Origin: Entonaema liquescens
Taxonomy: Eukaryota; Ascomycota; Sordariomycetes; Xylariales; Xylariaceae
Direction: 5' to 3'
NCBI GenBank assembly: GCA_902805475.1
Contig: CADCSX010000010.1
Coordinates: 248,001-312,000 of the forward strand
DNA: 64,000 bases
The position numbers and the translations under genes were made by a program. The notes under the pieces are model-generated. The model had not been told where the DNA came from and did no database searches. It was given only the letters and a program-made list of their open reading frames with translations. This document shows positions 44,308 to 56,492 of this stretch, piece by piece (the first letter of the stretch is position 1; each line of letters begins with the position of its first letter).

Positions 44308-47300
44308 TCAGATACTAAGGACGCCGTTCCATGAATGGTCCTTGCTCATTGCACCGTGTATGGTGTACTCGAAGAATTCCTGCGTCATTTCCTGTCCGCT
44401 CGCCTTCTGGCCTTCGAGGGCGTCGTAGAGATAGTATATCTGATCTCTCTTCAGGTCCCTTACTTTCCTTATCCTATCAATCTCAAAACCCAATCGCTTC
44501 CACATCTTACGGTTGACCGACGGGTCGCATTTGTCAAATTCCACAGCTCTCTTGTTGAAGGCTTCTTTGAGATGTTGTTCCTCGTCCTCCAGAGACCTGA
44601 TAACCTTGGCCAATGCTGTGGCTGGGTCTTGCGATGGGCGCATTGTAGACTGATCCTCGCAGTTTTGCTTCTCAACAACTCGGTCTGTGACGGGGATCGG
44701 CTTCTTTGCGCGGATAGGCTTCTGGCCGGGACCGCGAGAGTTGATTCGTGCGCAAACAATGCAGTTGCCGCAGTCGTGATCATGACAAAGGCTATCGAGG
44801 ACACGCCTGGCATCCTTGGAAAGTCCGTTCTTGGTAGCCTTCATATTTTGTTTCTCGGCCGATTTTTTCTGGCCGAGTGTAATATCGTCTATGAATAACG
44901 CCGAAGTCATATTTTCTTCATGATCTGTATCGATATCGAATCGTGCACTGTCCGAGTTGCGACGATGGAACTCATCCATCTCGGAAATTTCGCTTGGAAT
45001 ACTCATGCCTGACTTAACGCTCAATTGTCCCGTGAAGTCAGACTCCGCGGTTTGTCGAGATTCCTTTGCTGCACGCTTAGTGTGGGTGTTCACTGAGCTT
45101 TCCTGTAAGGCTGGTCGACCGAATGAAACTTTTCGAGGATTAGCCTCGTCTGACTTCGACTTGCGTAGGCCAAGAACAGGGTCAGCTGTTTTGTTTCGCT
45201 CATGCATCTCTCCGGATCCCGTTTCGTTTACAGTACGGTTTGTCTTCTGTTTCTGCGAATTCAAACGAGTAGGTTGTGACTCCTTTAAGATGCCAACAGG
45301 TTGGGATTTGCCTGTCTCTGTTCGTCCCTTAGATGCCCCGGAGACGGCCCGCTGCCGACCATTGGGTACAAAGAGTCGTGGAAGACTTGGGCTGGCTGGC
45401 TCACTTATATCGTCATCGTCAAATAGCGATTCGTTGTCACTGGAGTCGTCTTGTTCAGCGTCGTTTCGAACTTGACGGAGAGCATCTCGTAGTTTAGGCA
45501 TTTCACCTTGTGTGAAAATGCTTGCAAAATCGGACCCCTGTGTGAGGTCGATCTGTTGCGTGTAGTCATCCTGCATGGGAATATCGGTCTGAGACGTGGT
45601 GCTTCTAGCTGTTGTCTCACTAACAACCGACTTGCCCTTCGATTCAGCGATGCGTGTTGTCTTCGCATGTTTCTTGTTTACGGTACTCATGAAGTCCTTG
45701 ATTTCCTGAGTAATCTGACGAGCCTCGTTAATAGCGTCTGTTCTCCGATCGAGTTCAGACTGAAGCTTGGCCTCATGGAGGGCACTCTTCTTCAGCTTAT
45801 CCGCCAGAGCTGACTCTTTGTCGGCAATGAGCTCTATCTGCTGCGTCAAGGCCGTCTGCTGCTCCTCATACATAGCAGCTTCCTCTTTGCTTTCCTTCAC
45901 AATCTGTTCAAATCGTTCGCTGATTTGGTTGAATTGCTCCTTATAGCGGGCATTTGCACGACCCAGTCGACGTTTCTCTTGCTCAAGGGTTACTCGTTTG
46001 GATGCAAAATCGGCTTCAAGATCAATAATCTGCTGTTGAAGCTCGGCGTTCTCCTTAGAAAGCTCGCGGTTCTGCACCTCGAGTCGGTACTTAATGTCCT
46101 TGAAGTCGACAGATACTTCACCAGTCTCTGCGTTGGTAGCATCGAGTAACTTTTGTAGTCGAGCTACATTATTCTGTAGGTCATGTGTTCGTCGATCGAG
46201 CAAAGAGTTTTGTTGCTTGAGAACTTTGTTGTCGTTGAAGAATTTATCATTGTGACGCTCAAGGCTGAGATTGTCTTGCTTGAGCACATCCTTCTCCTCT
46301 GAAAGCAGCTGGTGCTCACGCCGGAGAGCCTCCAAATCTGCCTTTGTGCCCTTGAGCTCTTGCTCTAGCAATCTGTTTTGTCGGGATATGTCCCCATTGT
46401 GCTCTCGAAGAGATTGGTTCTCTTCCAATAAAGATTTCCACTTGCGTTGAGCCGAGCTGTTATCCTTGCGCAGGGATCTAATCTCTATGTCAAGGGTGTT
46501 GTCGTCTTGAGAGTTGTCATCACGCAGCGACTTGAGCTGCCGACGAGCCATGTCAAGTTCAGATTGAAGCTGCTTGATCTTATCCGAATGCTCAGTGGAG
46601 GTTTTGAGAGCTTCATCGCGCTCGGCGATATATGATTCGGTATGAATTTCGTTGATACTAATCTTGCGGTTCGCCTTGTCCAAGCGGGCTTGAAGAGAGC
46701 TGACCTGCTCTTCCAACTGATTCTTCTGCGCGCTGAGATGGTCTATTATCGAACTCTCTGAGTCGGAGCCCATAGCACTGTCCTTCCGGGACTTGTACTT
46801 CGCAATCTGCACATGCAGTTCCTCGACTTCCTCCTGAAGTTGTTCGGCCTGTTTTGAAACAATTTCATCATGTTCTTTTAGAGCGTGAATTTCATCCTTG
46901 ATCTTATCTAGTGATACGAAAATCTTCTCCTCGTCCTCGGGAATTGAGAGCGCCTCAATGTCGGCATGGTGATCCGAGTAAAGCATGGATTCGCGGTCAT
47001 GGACTTTGCCGTGTTTCACGAAGATGGGCATGCCATTTCGAAGAGATGATAGCTTTAGAGCACCCGATAGGAAGTCGTTCATGTAGGAAAGGTTAGGTAT
47101 GAAGAAAGACCGGGCAGTCTGATTAGGTGTAGTAGGGCTGGCCATATGATTCGTGTCTAGCTGCCGTTCCATAGGAGTCTTGGCTGCATTTTGCAGCTGT
47201 GTTGATGGTTGTGACTTGGGGGACACCTGCTTGGACGGCTGCTCCTTGGATTCGACCTGTTTAGTCTGGGCCGTCTTAAGTGTCTCGAGTAGGGCTGTGA

Positions 47301-48465
47301 CATTGCCACGTCGAGGTCTCGATTTTTTTGCAACATTGGATGCGGACAGCTGAGGACGGTTCCCCTGTTCTTCTTGATCTCGTCGAGGCTGTACCAGTGG
47401 TTCAGAGAAATCTAATGAGCACTCGGACTCGTCTTCAACTCGTGGTTGCATCTGAGCCCTAGTTCGGAAAGGGCCTCGCTCTGCTGTAGTGATTCGATCC
47501 TTAGCTATGTTTGTCGCTTTAGCAGGTCCGACCTAGAAACAAAAGGTTAGTTTGTTGGTTCCAATAGGCAAGAGGGAAGGAAAACAAGAAACACCAAAAC
47601 GAACAGATAGCCGAAGTCCAAGTTGTGTTACAGAATGATCGCGCAAGCAAGAACGTAGGGGACGAGCAGGAATAGAGGAAATAGAGATAGAACTAGAAAC
47701 AAAAGACTCGGAAACGGAAGTATCGGCAGAAATAGAAAAATCATTAGAAAAAGCGACATCATTGCATTGTTTTGTAGTAGCAATGTTTTCCTCAAGGGAG
47801 ATATGCTGGGCAGGCGTTTGACGACCACTCGCCTAGAATAATCGATCTGTTCGCGCAACGCGGGCAGCATGTGCCGCCCGGTCGACTTCCCGGTTCACGT
47901 CCCGAAACTGCTGCGCAAGGGTGAGGATATCTTGTCTCACGCCTTCCAGCTGCTCTAATCCAGCAAACGGCATTCGCGGTAAAGAATCTCCATGTTCGGT
48001 ACAATCATGTAGTAAATTCTCACTAACCTTGTCTCTATCGGACTCTTCCGCTCTAGGGGTAGCAGCTGCTGATGAATCAGGGCTTCCAAGTGGTGTTACA
48101 TTCTCCTTTCCTTTGGAGACTGGTAGGTCGTCGCTAGCTGTTTCCCACATGTCTCTCTCGTCTTCGAGTCCATTAGGATTCCAGCGGCTCCATTCAGGGA
48201 AGGTTCGGCCTAATACTGAGGTGTTGATGTTTAGGGCGGAAGGTTGAGGGGCCTTGGCGCTGCGCATGGCTGCTTGGCTTGGTAGGTCGATAGATAGGTC
48301 GTCCATTCGTCGCGTTGACTCCCCTTGGGGACCGGTAATATTTGAGGTAAGTGTGATGGTTCCGTGGGAACCGGTAGACGAAGGTGGCGAATTGAAAGGA
48401 TTCTCGGTATTCTGATGCATCTCCCTAAGGATGCGAGACTGATATCTACTCGTTTTCGACTCCAT
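44308..48465 (-). CDS. Spindle pole body coiled-coil protein, PPC89/Cep57-like, with an in-frame TAG
   Basis: Large protein on the minus strand: exon 2 (47532-44308, 1074 residues) after an N-terminal exon reading 48465-47632. Both are phase 0, joined through the donor GTAACA and acceptor TTTCTAG. The N-terminal part is Ser/Pro-rich with helix AQQFRDVNREVDRAAHAARV; then a conserved GPFRTRAQMQPRVEDE segment, a long coiled coil (about 430-830), and a C-terminal globular region with CHDHDCGNCIVC and a helical end (LKRDQIYYLYDALEGQKASG) as in the Cep57 microtubule-binding/PPC89 family. Predicted structural component at spindle poles. At 47833-47835 the N-terminal exon has an in-frame TAG after RTDRLF; the same frame stays open for 67 more codons (ASGRQTPAQ...). 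It may be nonsense, readthrough, or the acceptor of a small in-frame intron. Confidence 0.82.
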
Positions 48466-50390
48466 GTGATCCGCACGCGTTGAACGCGATTAGGATGGAA
48501 ATCGAAGGATATGGTAAAACTAAGATACCAACTAGGGCGGTATAGTGATGCGTAGCATCAAGGAACGCGTTAAGAAGCGCGTAAATATAGGTGAGTGATT
48601 CAGTCGCGAGAGGTAGAGGAGGGGTATTGAGAAGCTGAAGCTGCAGACGATGCTCAGCAGATGTGACTGATTGAGGAAAGACGCGTCCAAACAATGATCG
48701 AAGTCAAAGCTGGAGCAGGAAGGTAATAAGTCGGGTGCTTTCAATACAGTATTTGCAATGAAGCAGAATTGATTATGTGAAAAAGCTTTGGAAGTTGCTG
48801 ATTGACAAGGTTGTTTGTTTGATTAGAAGCAGTAATGCTTTCTGTTGATGAAGATGGAAGATGGAAGATGGAGAGATTGAGTTGATGTTTACCTGCCAAG
48901 ATATGGGGTGCTAAAGTGGGACGAGGGGTATGATTACGTTACTCACACCCGTAGATTAGGTTTAGGTAGGTACTTTACCACTTTAGTACGCCTAAGTATC
49001 TATGTACCATTCCACATACCTAGGTGCGTGCTCAGGTACCCGAGCCATATTAAAATTTCCACCCACTGTCACACGGTACCTATGTATGTATGTGTTCAGC
49101 GAATTATCTAAGTTTACCTACGTATTCACACATACCTGAGTAGGTACTCATGTACATAAGCTACCTCTGTACCTACCTAGGTACCTAGCCTACGTCATTT
49201 ATATGTATATAGGTACCTAGGTACCGTACATACGTAAGCACCTAGGCAGATGTCATATGAATAGGTATTCAGGTACATTTACCATTCATGCCTCTTTCCT
49301 CTTTTCTTAAAAAGAAAAAACTTGCGATACATACAACCAATCAAAAAGGGTTGCATTAGTTCCTGGATCTACAACGAGTCTAGCAGGGTTGGCTGATTCC
49401 CAATTGACATGCATTTAGCAACCTGTCCGCACAGACGGCCAGGTAACCAAGTACCTTCTCAAGGTTATCCCAACCATATTAACAACAAGGCCTTTCTTAT
49501 AAACACCCCTCTTTTTCCCTACTCACACCCGTATCGAAGTGGATATGAACAGACATTCGACCAAGATATTATCTTCGTATTACAGTTCAAGACTTAAATA
49601 TACTTTCCAACTAACTACCTAGGCATAAGTAAACTAGTATAGATTTCCTGTATTTATTGTTTTTCATCGTCTGTTACATCTTTAAGCGCGACGCGTGAGT
49701 TTCAATGATTAGTTCTAAGGTAATGTCATAACAACTCGAACTCACACATTATATAGTTAAGAGGTAAATAGTTGCGATCAACCAGAGTTGGTAACGTGTA
49801 GAACTTGGTGCTTCAAAACTGCGTAATATATACGCGTCAGGAAACATCTGTGTTCCGTTGTATGTCAATGATAGAGGCATGATATCCTGATGAATACAAG
49901 TGTCGATAATCGCTCACACAATCTCATCCATTCTTAGGATATAGTAAGGTGTTACTTAGATAGTTTCTTTCCCAATACACCTTAAGTAAGTTATGTACAT
50001 GTTTAAAACTTGAGACAATATTGGTAAGGCAGGTAAGCCGAGGGCTCGATCATGAAAGGGGCTACCCGTGGCTGTCGAAGTCACAAGAGTCGTTACTTCT
50101 CAATAGACGGGGTTACATACACAGGCACTATAATATAGAATAATTTACGTGTTCATTCACGATACACTTTGGGTAGTTGATCCCCTGAGAAAGTACAGCT
50201 TCATAGTCACTATGTGAGTTGACAAAGAATTGTATCACTGCGTTTGAGAGCAATATATATTTCCGCTTGTTTTTATCGTGATATATAAAGACATCATCCA
50301 GCAATTAATAGGTGCACTTCCCGGAGTTCCGAAACATACTTTAGAAATGCCTAGGTAGACGACAGCCATCTAAACCCCTCGTAGATCACA
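48466..50390. other. Divergent intergenic region with repeat cluster
   Basis: 1.9 kb between the PPC89-like start and the GT2 start. 48540-48900 is likely promoter/5' UTR of the PPC89-like gene; 48957-49275 is the TACCTAGGTA cluster; 49300-50390 is AT-rich with no gene. Confidence 0.45.
48957..49275. repeat. Cluster of degenerate palindromic TACCTAGGTA motifs
   Basis: Many overlapping copies of ACCTAGGTA/TAGGTACCTA and variants, notably at 49170-49190 and 49210-49235. Each unit is self-complementary and the units are unevenly spaced. Confidence 0.75.
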
Positions 50391-51689
50391 ATGTTCGCCG
50401 AACCCCTACACGCTCTCGAATTCGGCCTTCTTCTTGGTCTCTACCTCTGGGACTACGCCGACGGCGCACAGGGGAGAAACCTCGCGAGACGATACCAACC
50501 ATTTCCCTTGCCGGCACCAGGGACTGCTCGCCACCGCTCGACCGACGTCTCTATTGTGGTACCAACTATCGACTGGGAAGAAGATCTTCCCCATCATCTC
50601 ATAACCTGGCTTAGCAACAACCCGCGCGAGGTGATATTTGTAACCATCGATCGCGAACTATCAAGGCTACAAAGGGACCTTGAATCTGCCCCCGGTGTCA
50701 AGCAGGCGATGGATGAAAGCGGAGCAAAAGTCTTTATTTTCTCAGTACCCCATGCCAATAAGCGAACTCAGCTATGTCAAGGCATTAACGAGGCAACAGG
50801 CAACATCATAGCCCTGGTAGACGACGATGCCCTATGGACAACTAACGAAGTGTTAACGAATCTACTCTCCCCTTTCCAGGAAAATGATATAGGGCTCGTG
50901 GGAGGACCCATTGACTCGTATGTACCGGCCGAACGTCAAGATTCCAATGTCATTACTGGCTGGGAAGTTGCCGCTCTTAGAATACGACAGAGGCGAGAAA
51001 ATGGGATGGCAGCTTTCTACGCCGCTGACGGTTCAACAAACTTCACCGTTTCGGGTCTGACAATGCTGTTGAGAGCAGAAATCGTGAAGGATCCCTACTT
51101 TCAGCACCTCTTTACGAATGATATGTGGAATGGAATAAAACAGAATACCGGCGACGATGGGTTTATCACGCGTTACATCCTTTACCAGCACCAGCTCCCG
51201 AATCGTTACAAGTCTAATATCATGCAACGACGATGGAGACTCGGCATTCAACTCAGACCCGAAGCTCGAGTCTTGACGAGCCTAATGCGGACTAATGCGT
51301 TTGCCCATCAGAGCAAGAGATGGTATCGGTCCGGCCTGAGGCTGCGGCTCACTTGCCTCCTTTACGAGCCGGGATATCATGAGATGAAGATAACGGCACC
51401 TTATATGGCTCGAAAGATGGCTGGGGGTATGGCAACCCCTATTTTTACCATTGTTCGGGCATATCTATGGTATCGACTGTGGGTACACTTTCCATGGTTC
51501 GCGCTGGTTCTGCTGTTCTATGTTCTGTACAATTGGCTCTCTAGTCTTTATACGTTTTACCAGCGATTTCCATATTGCGGCTCGAAGATATGGGCCGCCA
51601 TGATTGCCGACAACTTGTATCTTGTCTCCGACTTCTATTCCTGGGCAACTTTGTCAACCGAATCGTGGACTAATAGGTCAAGTGTCTAA
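50391..51689 (+). CDS. GT2 glycosyltransferase, Cps1/hyaluronan-synthase-like
   Basis: Single-exon 432-residue family-2 processive-type glycosyltransferase. A short N-terminal hydrophobic segment (8-22) is followed by the catalytic domain: SIVVPTID strand (54-61), the UDP-sugar DDD (144-146), the TGDD acceptor motif (253-256) and QSKRW (307-311) matching QxxRW. Two C-terminal membrane helices follow (WFALVLLFYVLYNWL; a weaker one at about 403-420). Fungal relatives are called polysaccharide synthase Cps1 after the Cryptococcus enzyme; they probably make a beta-linked surface polysaccharide, with sugar unknown. Shorter than chitin synthases and lacks their signatures. Upstream 1.9 kb is gene-free. 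Confidence 0.9.
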   Translation: MFAEPLHALEFGLLLGLYLWDYADGAQGRNLARRYQPFPLPAPGTARHRSTDVSIVVPTIDWEEDLPHHLITWLSNNPREVIFVTIDRELSRLQRDLESAPGVKQAMDESGAKVFIFSVPHANKRTQLCQGINEATGNIIALVDDDALWTTNEVLTNLLSPFQENDIGLVGGPIDSYVPAERQDSNVITGWEVAALRIRQRRENGMAAFYAADGSTNFTVSGLTMLLRAEIVKDPYFQHLFTNDMWNGIKQNTGDDGFITRYILYQHQLPNRYKSNIMQRRWRLGIQLRPEARVLTSLMRTNAFAHQSKRWYRSGLRLRLTCLLYEPGYHEMKITAPYMARKMAGGMATPIFTIVRAYLWYRLWVHFPWFALVLLFYVLYNWLSSLYTFYQRFPYCGSKIWAAMIADNLYLVSDFYSWATLSTESWTNRSSV

Positions 51690-53222
51690 GTATGACTTTA
51701 TGATGATACTATCAGCGAAGGTGAACACAGCATTATAATTTGAAAAATAAACCTGGGTAGATACGAATAGTGCGTTACGTTATAAGTCAAGTGATGGCTT
51801 GCTTTGTCCGTATGCGAGACGATAAGAGGTAGGCTTTATCTGAATTTTATATTTGGGCGATCGTTAGTCTAGTTGAAAACAATAAATCATGGTGATTGAT
51901 TCCAATACGTTCAAACCAATTTCCAGTCCACAATTTCTTTGTTCGCCATGCTATTTGTCTAATCTTGTCCCTATACTAGCTTTAAAGCTTCCTGAGCAAA
52001 TCTCGATGCTATTCGAAACAAGTTGATTGTTATGTAGTAAGTCCTATATCCCGAATTTCATATTTTGTAGTATTCCGGGTGTGAGATAGCATAATCCCTA
52101 TTCTGTAGCGGTAGATGTTTCCAAGGTAAGAATGAGTTTCAAAAGGGCCTCCCAACAGTATGGAACAGGTAATAACTCGAAACTATTATTGTCAGTTATA
52201 AAGCGATACACTTTCTCCTACAGGCCATGGATGCTGCCCACGGATGTTGCATCGCTGCAAATAAACCTTGTAAAATGCCCACGACTCTGTTGCTTAGCGA
52301 ATAGGAGGTTAACCGAAACGCACAGGATAATGAAACCATAATAGACCTACATCTAATACCTATTCTATTATGAATCAAGATAAAAGAGGTTAAAACCTTA
52401 CGACGTGAATTGGAGGCTATGAAACAGCGGCACGTGGATATTCATCACAAAGAGGCTAAGCCATATTATTTACAAGTTAGTTCCCCTATTATTTTTTTAC
52501 CCTCCTACAAAGCTTGGCACCGAAGTTTGATATATTCCTCTAGGTAATATTAGAATGGTTGTGGAGAGAATCGCATGCAGATATTGCGGAGAATATCAAT
52601 CCATCTGACCACTCGACTTGTGGAAACATGGTTCCATCAAATAAGCATAGTTAATTGATAAAACATGTCGATCTCTGGATCAGTTGTCTTTGGGCTGTAT
52701 ATATCGCGCTCGTGCCGTTCAGCCGTTCAGCCGTTCAGCCTAGTTCTAGCTAAATCTAAAAATAGGCTCTCACATCACATTTCAGCTATGACTTCACTGT
52801 CCAATCCTTCCTACACTACCCGAAGTCCTACTTGCGGCTCTGTGCGTTAAGTACTCTTTTGTAGGCAATGATTAACTTTAGCTATGACTTCATATCGTGA
52901 AATCCAAATTCTAATTTCTAAATTCAAATTTTGATGTTGAGATTGAGTTGCAGAGATGACGAAGGAAGTATTATTACCAATTGAAACTGATAGTATAGCC
53001 ACGAAGGCATAAACGAGACCTGCAACTATGGAACAGAGTATTGAAAAACGAAGATCACTATTATCACGATCGTCATCGTGAATCTAGATGGAGAATATAG
53101 GAAAAATAATATGTATAAATAAAGGGCTAGATTTCTTGCCATTAGATTGTATCATTCTCGAACATCAGAACACAGCATCGCATAGAACCACCTCCAAACA
53201 AAGTTACATAAAATCTTTCACA
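51690..53222. other. Intergenic region
   Basis: 1.5 kb AT-rich with no supportable gene and one small tandem repeat; the last ~200 bp are the promoter of the secreted protein. Confidence 0.4.
52714..52737. repeat. 8-bp tandem repeat GCCGTTCA x3
   Basis: Three exact tandem copies, followed by GCC of a fourth. Confidence 0.9.
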
Positions 53223-54327
53223 ATGACACGATCAAAATCCGCTAGCCTCCTCGGCCTCGCAACTCTTCTACTCCAAGTTAGCGCCTATAAGTTGACCGCT
53301 TACACGGAGAAGGGCTGCAAGGGTGACGTCCAGCAGACTATCGAGGACACCAAATATGGCGACTTCTGTCAATACTTCAAGGACAAAGCTGTGTCAGTGA
53401 AGGTAGAAGGCTCTGGCGAGGACTATCAATGGGTTTTCTTCAACAACTGGTGCGACAAAGACGCCCAGGTCGGTTCATTCCTTGGAGATGGCTGTATGAC
53501 CATGGGGAAGACCAAGATCAAAGCAGTCAATAACATCCTACCCGAAGGATCTAGCAAGCGAGCTTCTGCTGGTGTTGTTAGAACTTGGAAGAACACTGAC
53601 TGTTCTGGTAGCTCAGTGTAAGTTGCCCTTCGCTATGCGCATTCCGTGGCATACAGTCTAATAGAGCTACTCTAGCAACGAGAAGCAATTTATTGGTGAA
53701 AACCTCCCCGTCACTTTAAATGACGTCTCATCCATCAAAGTGAGCGATGTACCCGATGCCGACATCGCTTTCGCTTGTAGCGACTCGGACTGCCACGTTG
53801 AGGACCAAGTTGCTACTCTTGAAAACGGCAAGTGTGTCAATGTCGAAGGCAAGAAAGTCAAATCTGCCATGGCCATCGGAGTACCTACCCCCCCTGGCGG
53901 CGCTCGCGATGCGCTCCCGAAACGCCGTTACACACGCAGTCTTATGCTAGAGGCGCGGGAGCTGGAAGGTCTTCAGATTCGTGCCGAGGGCATCGAGTGC
54001 GACGCGAAGGACGGGCCTGACTACAAAGATGCTTTCAAGGTCGGCGACAACTGGCAAGGTGACAACGGGCTATCCTGCTGCTGCCATGTCCCTGGTGGCC
54101 CCACCTCGAAGTCTTCCGGCTCGGCCAAAGCATCCATCAGCGAGGACATCCGGTGTCCTGCCGATCCCTCTGGTATGCCCCCGCCACCTACCACTTGCCC
54201 CATGAACTGCAACCAGATGAGGAGCTACGTCTATGCGATCGCGACTAAGTGCAAGACCGACGACGGCAAGACTGGAGGTACCTACAAGCTTACTGGTGAC
54301 CGTGAGATCAAGGTGACTCACAGCTAG
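53223..54327 (+). CDS. Secreted cysteine-rich protein with dibasic processing sites, 348 aa
   Basis: Two exons (53223-53617, 53676-54327; intron GTAAGT...CTCTAG). Signal peptide about 1-21 (ASLLGLATLLLQVSA). The mature chain has about 16 cysteines in two blocks. The N-terminal block (22-130: GCKGD, FCQYF, NNWCDKD, GCMTMG, DCSGS) looks like a small beta-rich, crystallin-like module; the C-terminal block (240-348) has a CCC triplet (266-268), RCPAD, TCPMNC and ATKCKTDD. Between them lie Lys-Arg pairs (KR 112-113; KRR 214-216) that Kex2 could cut, giving two or more peptides. No enzyme motif. Family not recognised; likely an extracellular protein, effector candidate at most. Confidence 0.8.
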
Positions 54328-56492
54328 ATTATGTTGTATCGCAAGAAATGATTTTCCTTACGATGGAGATGTATTTTTATGAACGAATATAGTTTACTTC
54401 CTCGCTGTTCAACACGAGAGCGATATTTTCCCTACCACTTCGGTTTATAAAGGAAAGCACAACATGTGATGAGTACCCTCGTAACGCCTATCTACCTAGG
54501 TAAGGACCTACATATTTTATATGTACTCACCGTAGCACAATACCGTATTCTCATGTAATAATATGTTAGTTCCCAGACAAAAAATAGTATGGGATTGCTC
54601 ATTTTGGCGACTACGTGAACTGACTCGACCTGTCAAACTCGCCAGACCTCAAGCACCGGATCAACTTTATTCTGGGGAGGGGAGGGGGCCCTCAACAGTG
54701 GGAGAAGGGACTACGCTTTGCACTCAATCGTTTATTAGCCGTGATAAACACGATGCACTTGTGGGCTTTTCAACTTGGCACTTCAACCAAGCTGTCTGAT
54801 CGTGATCAAAATCATTACGGCCCTTTCTTTTACTGAGGAAGAAGGATATACCCATCTCTCAGGCAGAGATTAGCATATTGGTTTGAGAGGTTATCCTTTT
54901 CGATTCCATGTATTAGGAAGGGGTATATCATATGTAGCCCTGCCGGCAGAGGCCAGATAGTTTCGTGGCCCCCACGCAATACCCCTATTGCTTCCCGACT
55001 CCTTATTCTATATCATGACGCCATTAGCACCCACCTTTACTGATAGGCGGTAGTATAATTTCCTGGTATTTAACCAAGCGGTATTCTGCATGGCAGGGGC
55101 GTTTTAAGGGATTTATTGAATAGCCGGGGGTTCGAATCATTGACTGAAGGGTCTGCAGTATCTGCGCTGGTTGTGTGTACGCCCGCAGACATGCGGCTCA
55201 AAGTCAACTTAAACTATCAGTTAAACGGTTCGAAACTTTTTAGAAATATTTTATATAATCGTAAGCTCTAGATATACGTCGGCCCCTCAGACCTTCACAG
55301 TAACAGTCTCCTAAGTTCATATGAAAAAACGCAAATATGACTTTGCAGCCTTTGCATAGTTTCCGCTGGATGCAGAGGAAGGGATGTTCTAATGCTTTCT
55401 TCACCCTCATGTGAATTTATAAATTAAAACCTTTTCCCTCCGGACCTCTTTGTGGGAACTTAGCACTTCAAGGTAACAATAATTGTATATACCTTACCTG
55501 GCTACTATCACGAAGGATTATGGAGTCCACTGTAGTAAAAATAAGCACTTAATTTTTTTTTAGTTATCTGGATTTCCGGTAAATGCTAGGCTAGGTGAAT
55601 GGGAAGTATAAGGGAGGAACATTTGTATTCTTCAATGTAGTGCTAGTAAGTACGTGGTCTCCAGGACGATCTGAGCACATTATCGTCACAACGACTCATA
55701 TCTAAATTCGCAGCCTAGCCACTAAAGGAGAGATTATCCAAGGAAACAATGGTAACTGCGGTAACTGTTGTGCAAAGAACAAAATAGAAGCTCAAGAAAT
55801 AATTTCTAATGTCTTCCTAAAAGGCACAATCTCCACTCAGCTTGTCCCATTATTCATCCTTCTGACCCCTTCAGATTCACAAATGCTAAGCTAACAGGCC
55901 GAGACTCCTCATCTGTCTAGCCTGGAACTTGGCTTAGACGAGGCTGACGATATCTGAAGGGTGCTTCCATCTCGGTACGACGACAGGTTTTTCTATCTCG
56001 TCGTACACCCATTTTAAATCATCGGTCAAGAGAGGTAAGCTATAAGATCCCCATATGATTAAGTGCCCCCCATTGCTATACTTCAGTGTGCCGTTACTGG
56101 GAGATGATGCTGTAGGTGCCTACCTTGGCCCTGCCAAAAGCTACTTCACACTTATCACTACCGAACTTGATCTTCATATAGACTATACGGCGTTGAGATA
56201 CCTTGATTCCATACTAATATTATCAGAATGCAAGATTAGATACTCAAGCTCAAGCCCATCGACCCGGCAATCACTCAAGACCGTTCAGCAGTCGAAAGTC
56301 CCCTTCGCCAGTCGACCATTTTACTATCTACCTCTCGCTACGAACGCTATCAACACATCCTCGCCAACGCCATGATATCACACCCAGTAATCCCCGCCAA
56401 ATTGTCCCATTGATCCCTCTTCGACTTACCCAGCTTGATTATCCAAAATACATCTTCCTACCTACCTACCCCCACAGAGCAACATCGCCAAG
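54328..56492. other. Intergenic region
   Basis: 2.2 kb, AT-rich, no gene supported. A tRNA-like T-loop string near 55125-55138 is not part of a foldable tRNA. CT-rich/pyrimidine-rich leader with CCTACCTACC just upstream of 56493. Confidence 0.45.

Noticed and set aside
47628..47870. 80-codon hydrophobic minus-strand frame (possible membrane protein)
   Set aside because: It lies in the wrong frame across the exon/intron border of the PPC89-like gene; the Leu/Phe-rich content comes from a pyrimidine-rich stretch.
55085..55145. tRNA-like GGTTCGAATC string
   Set aside because: The T-stem arms around it do not pair and no acceptor or anticodon stem can be drawn upstream.
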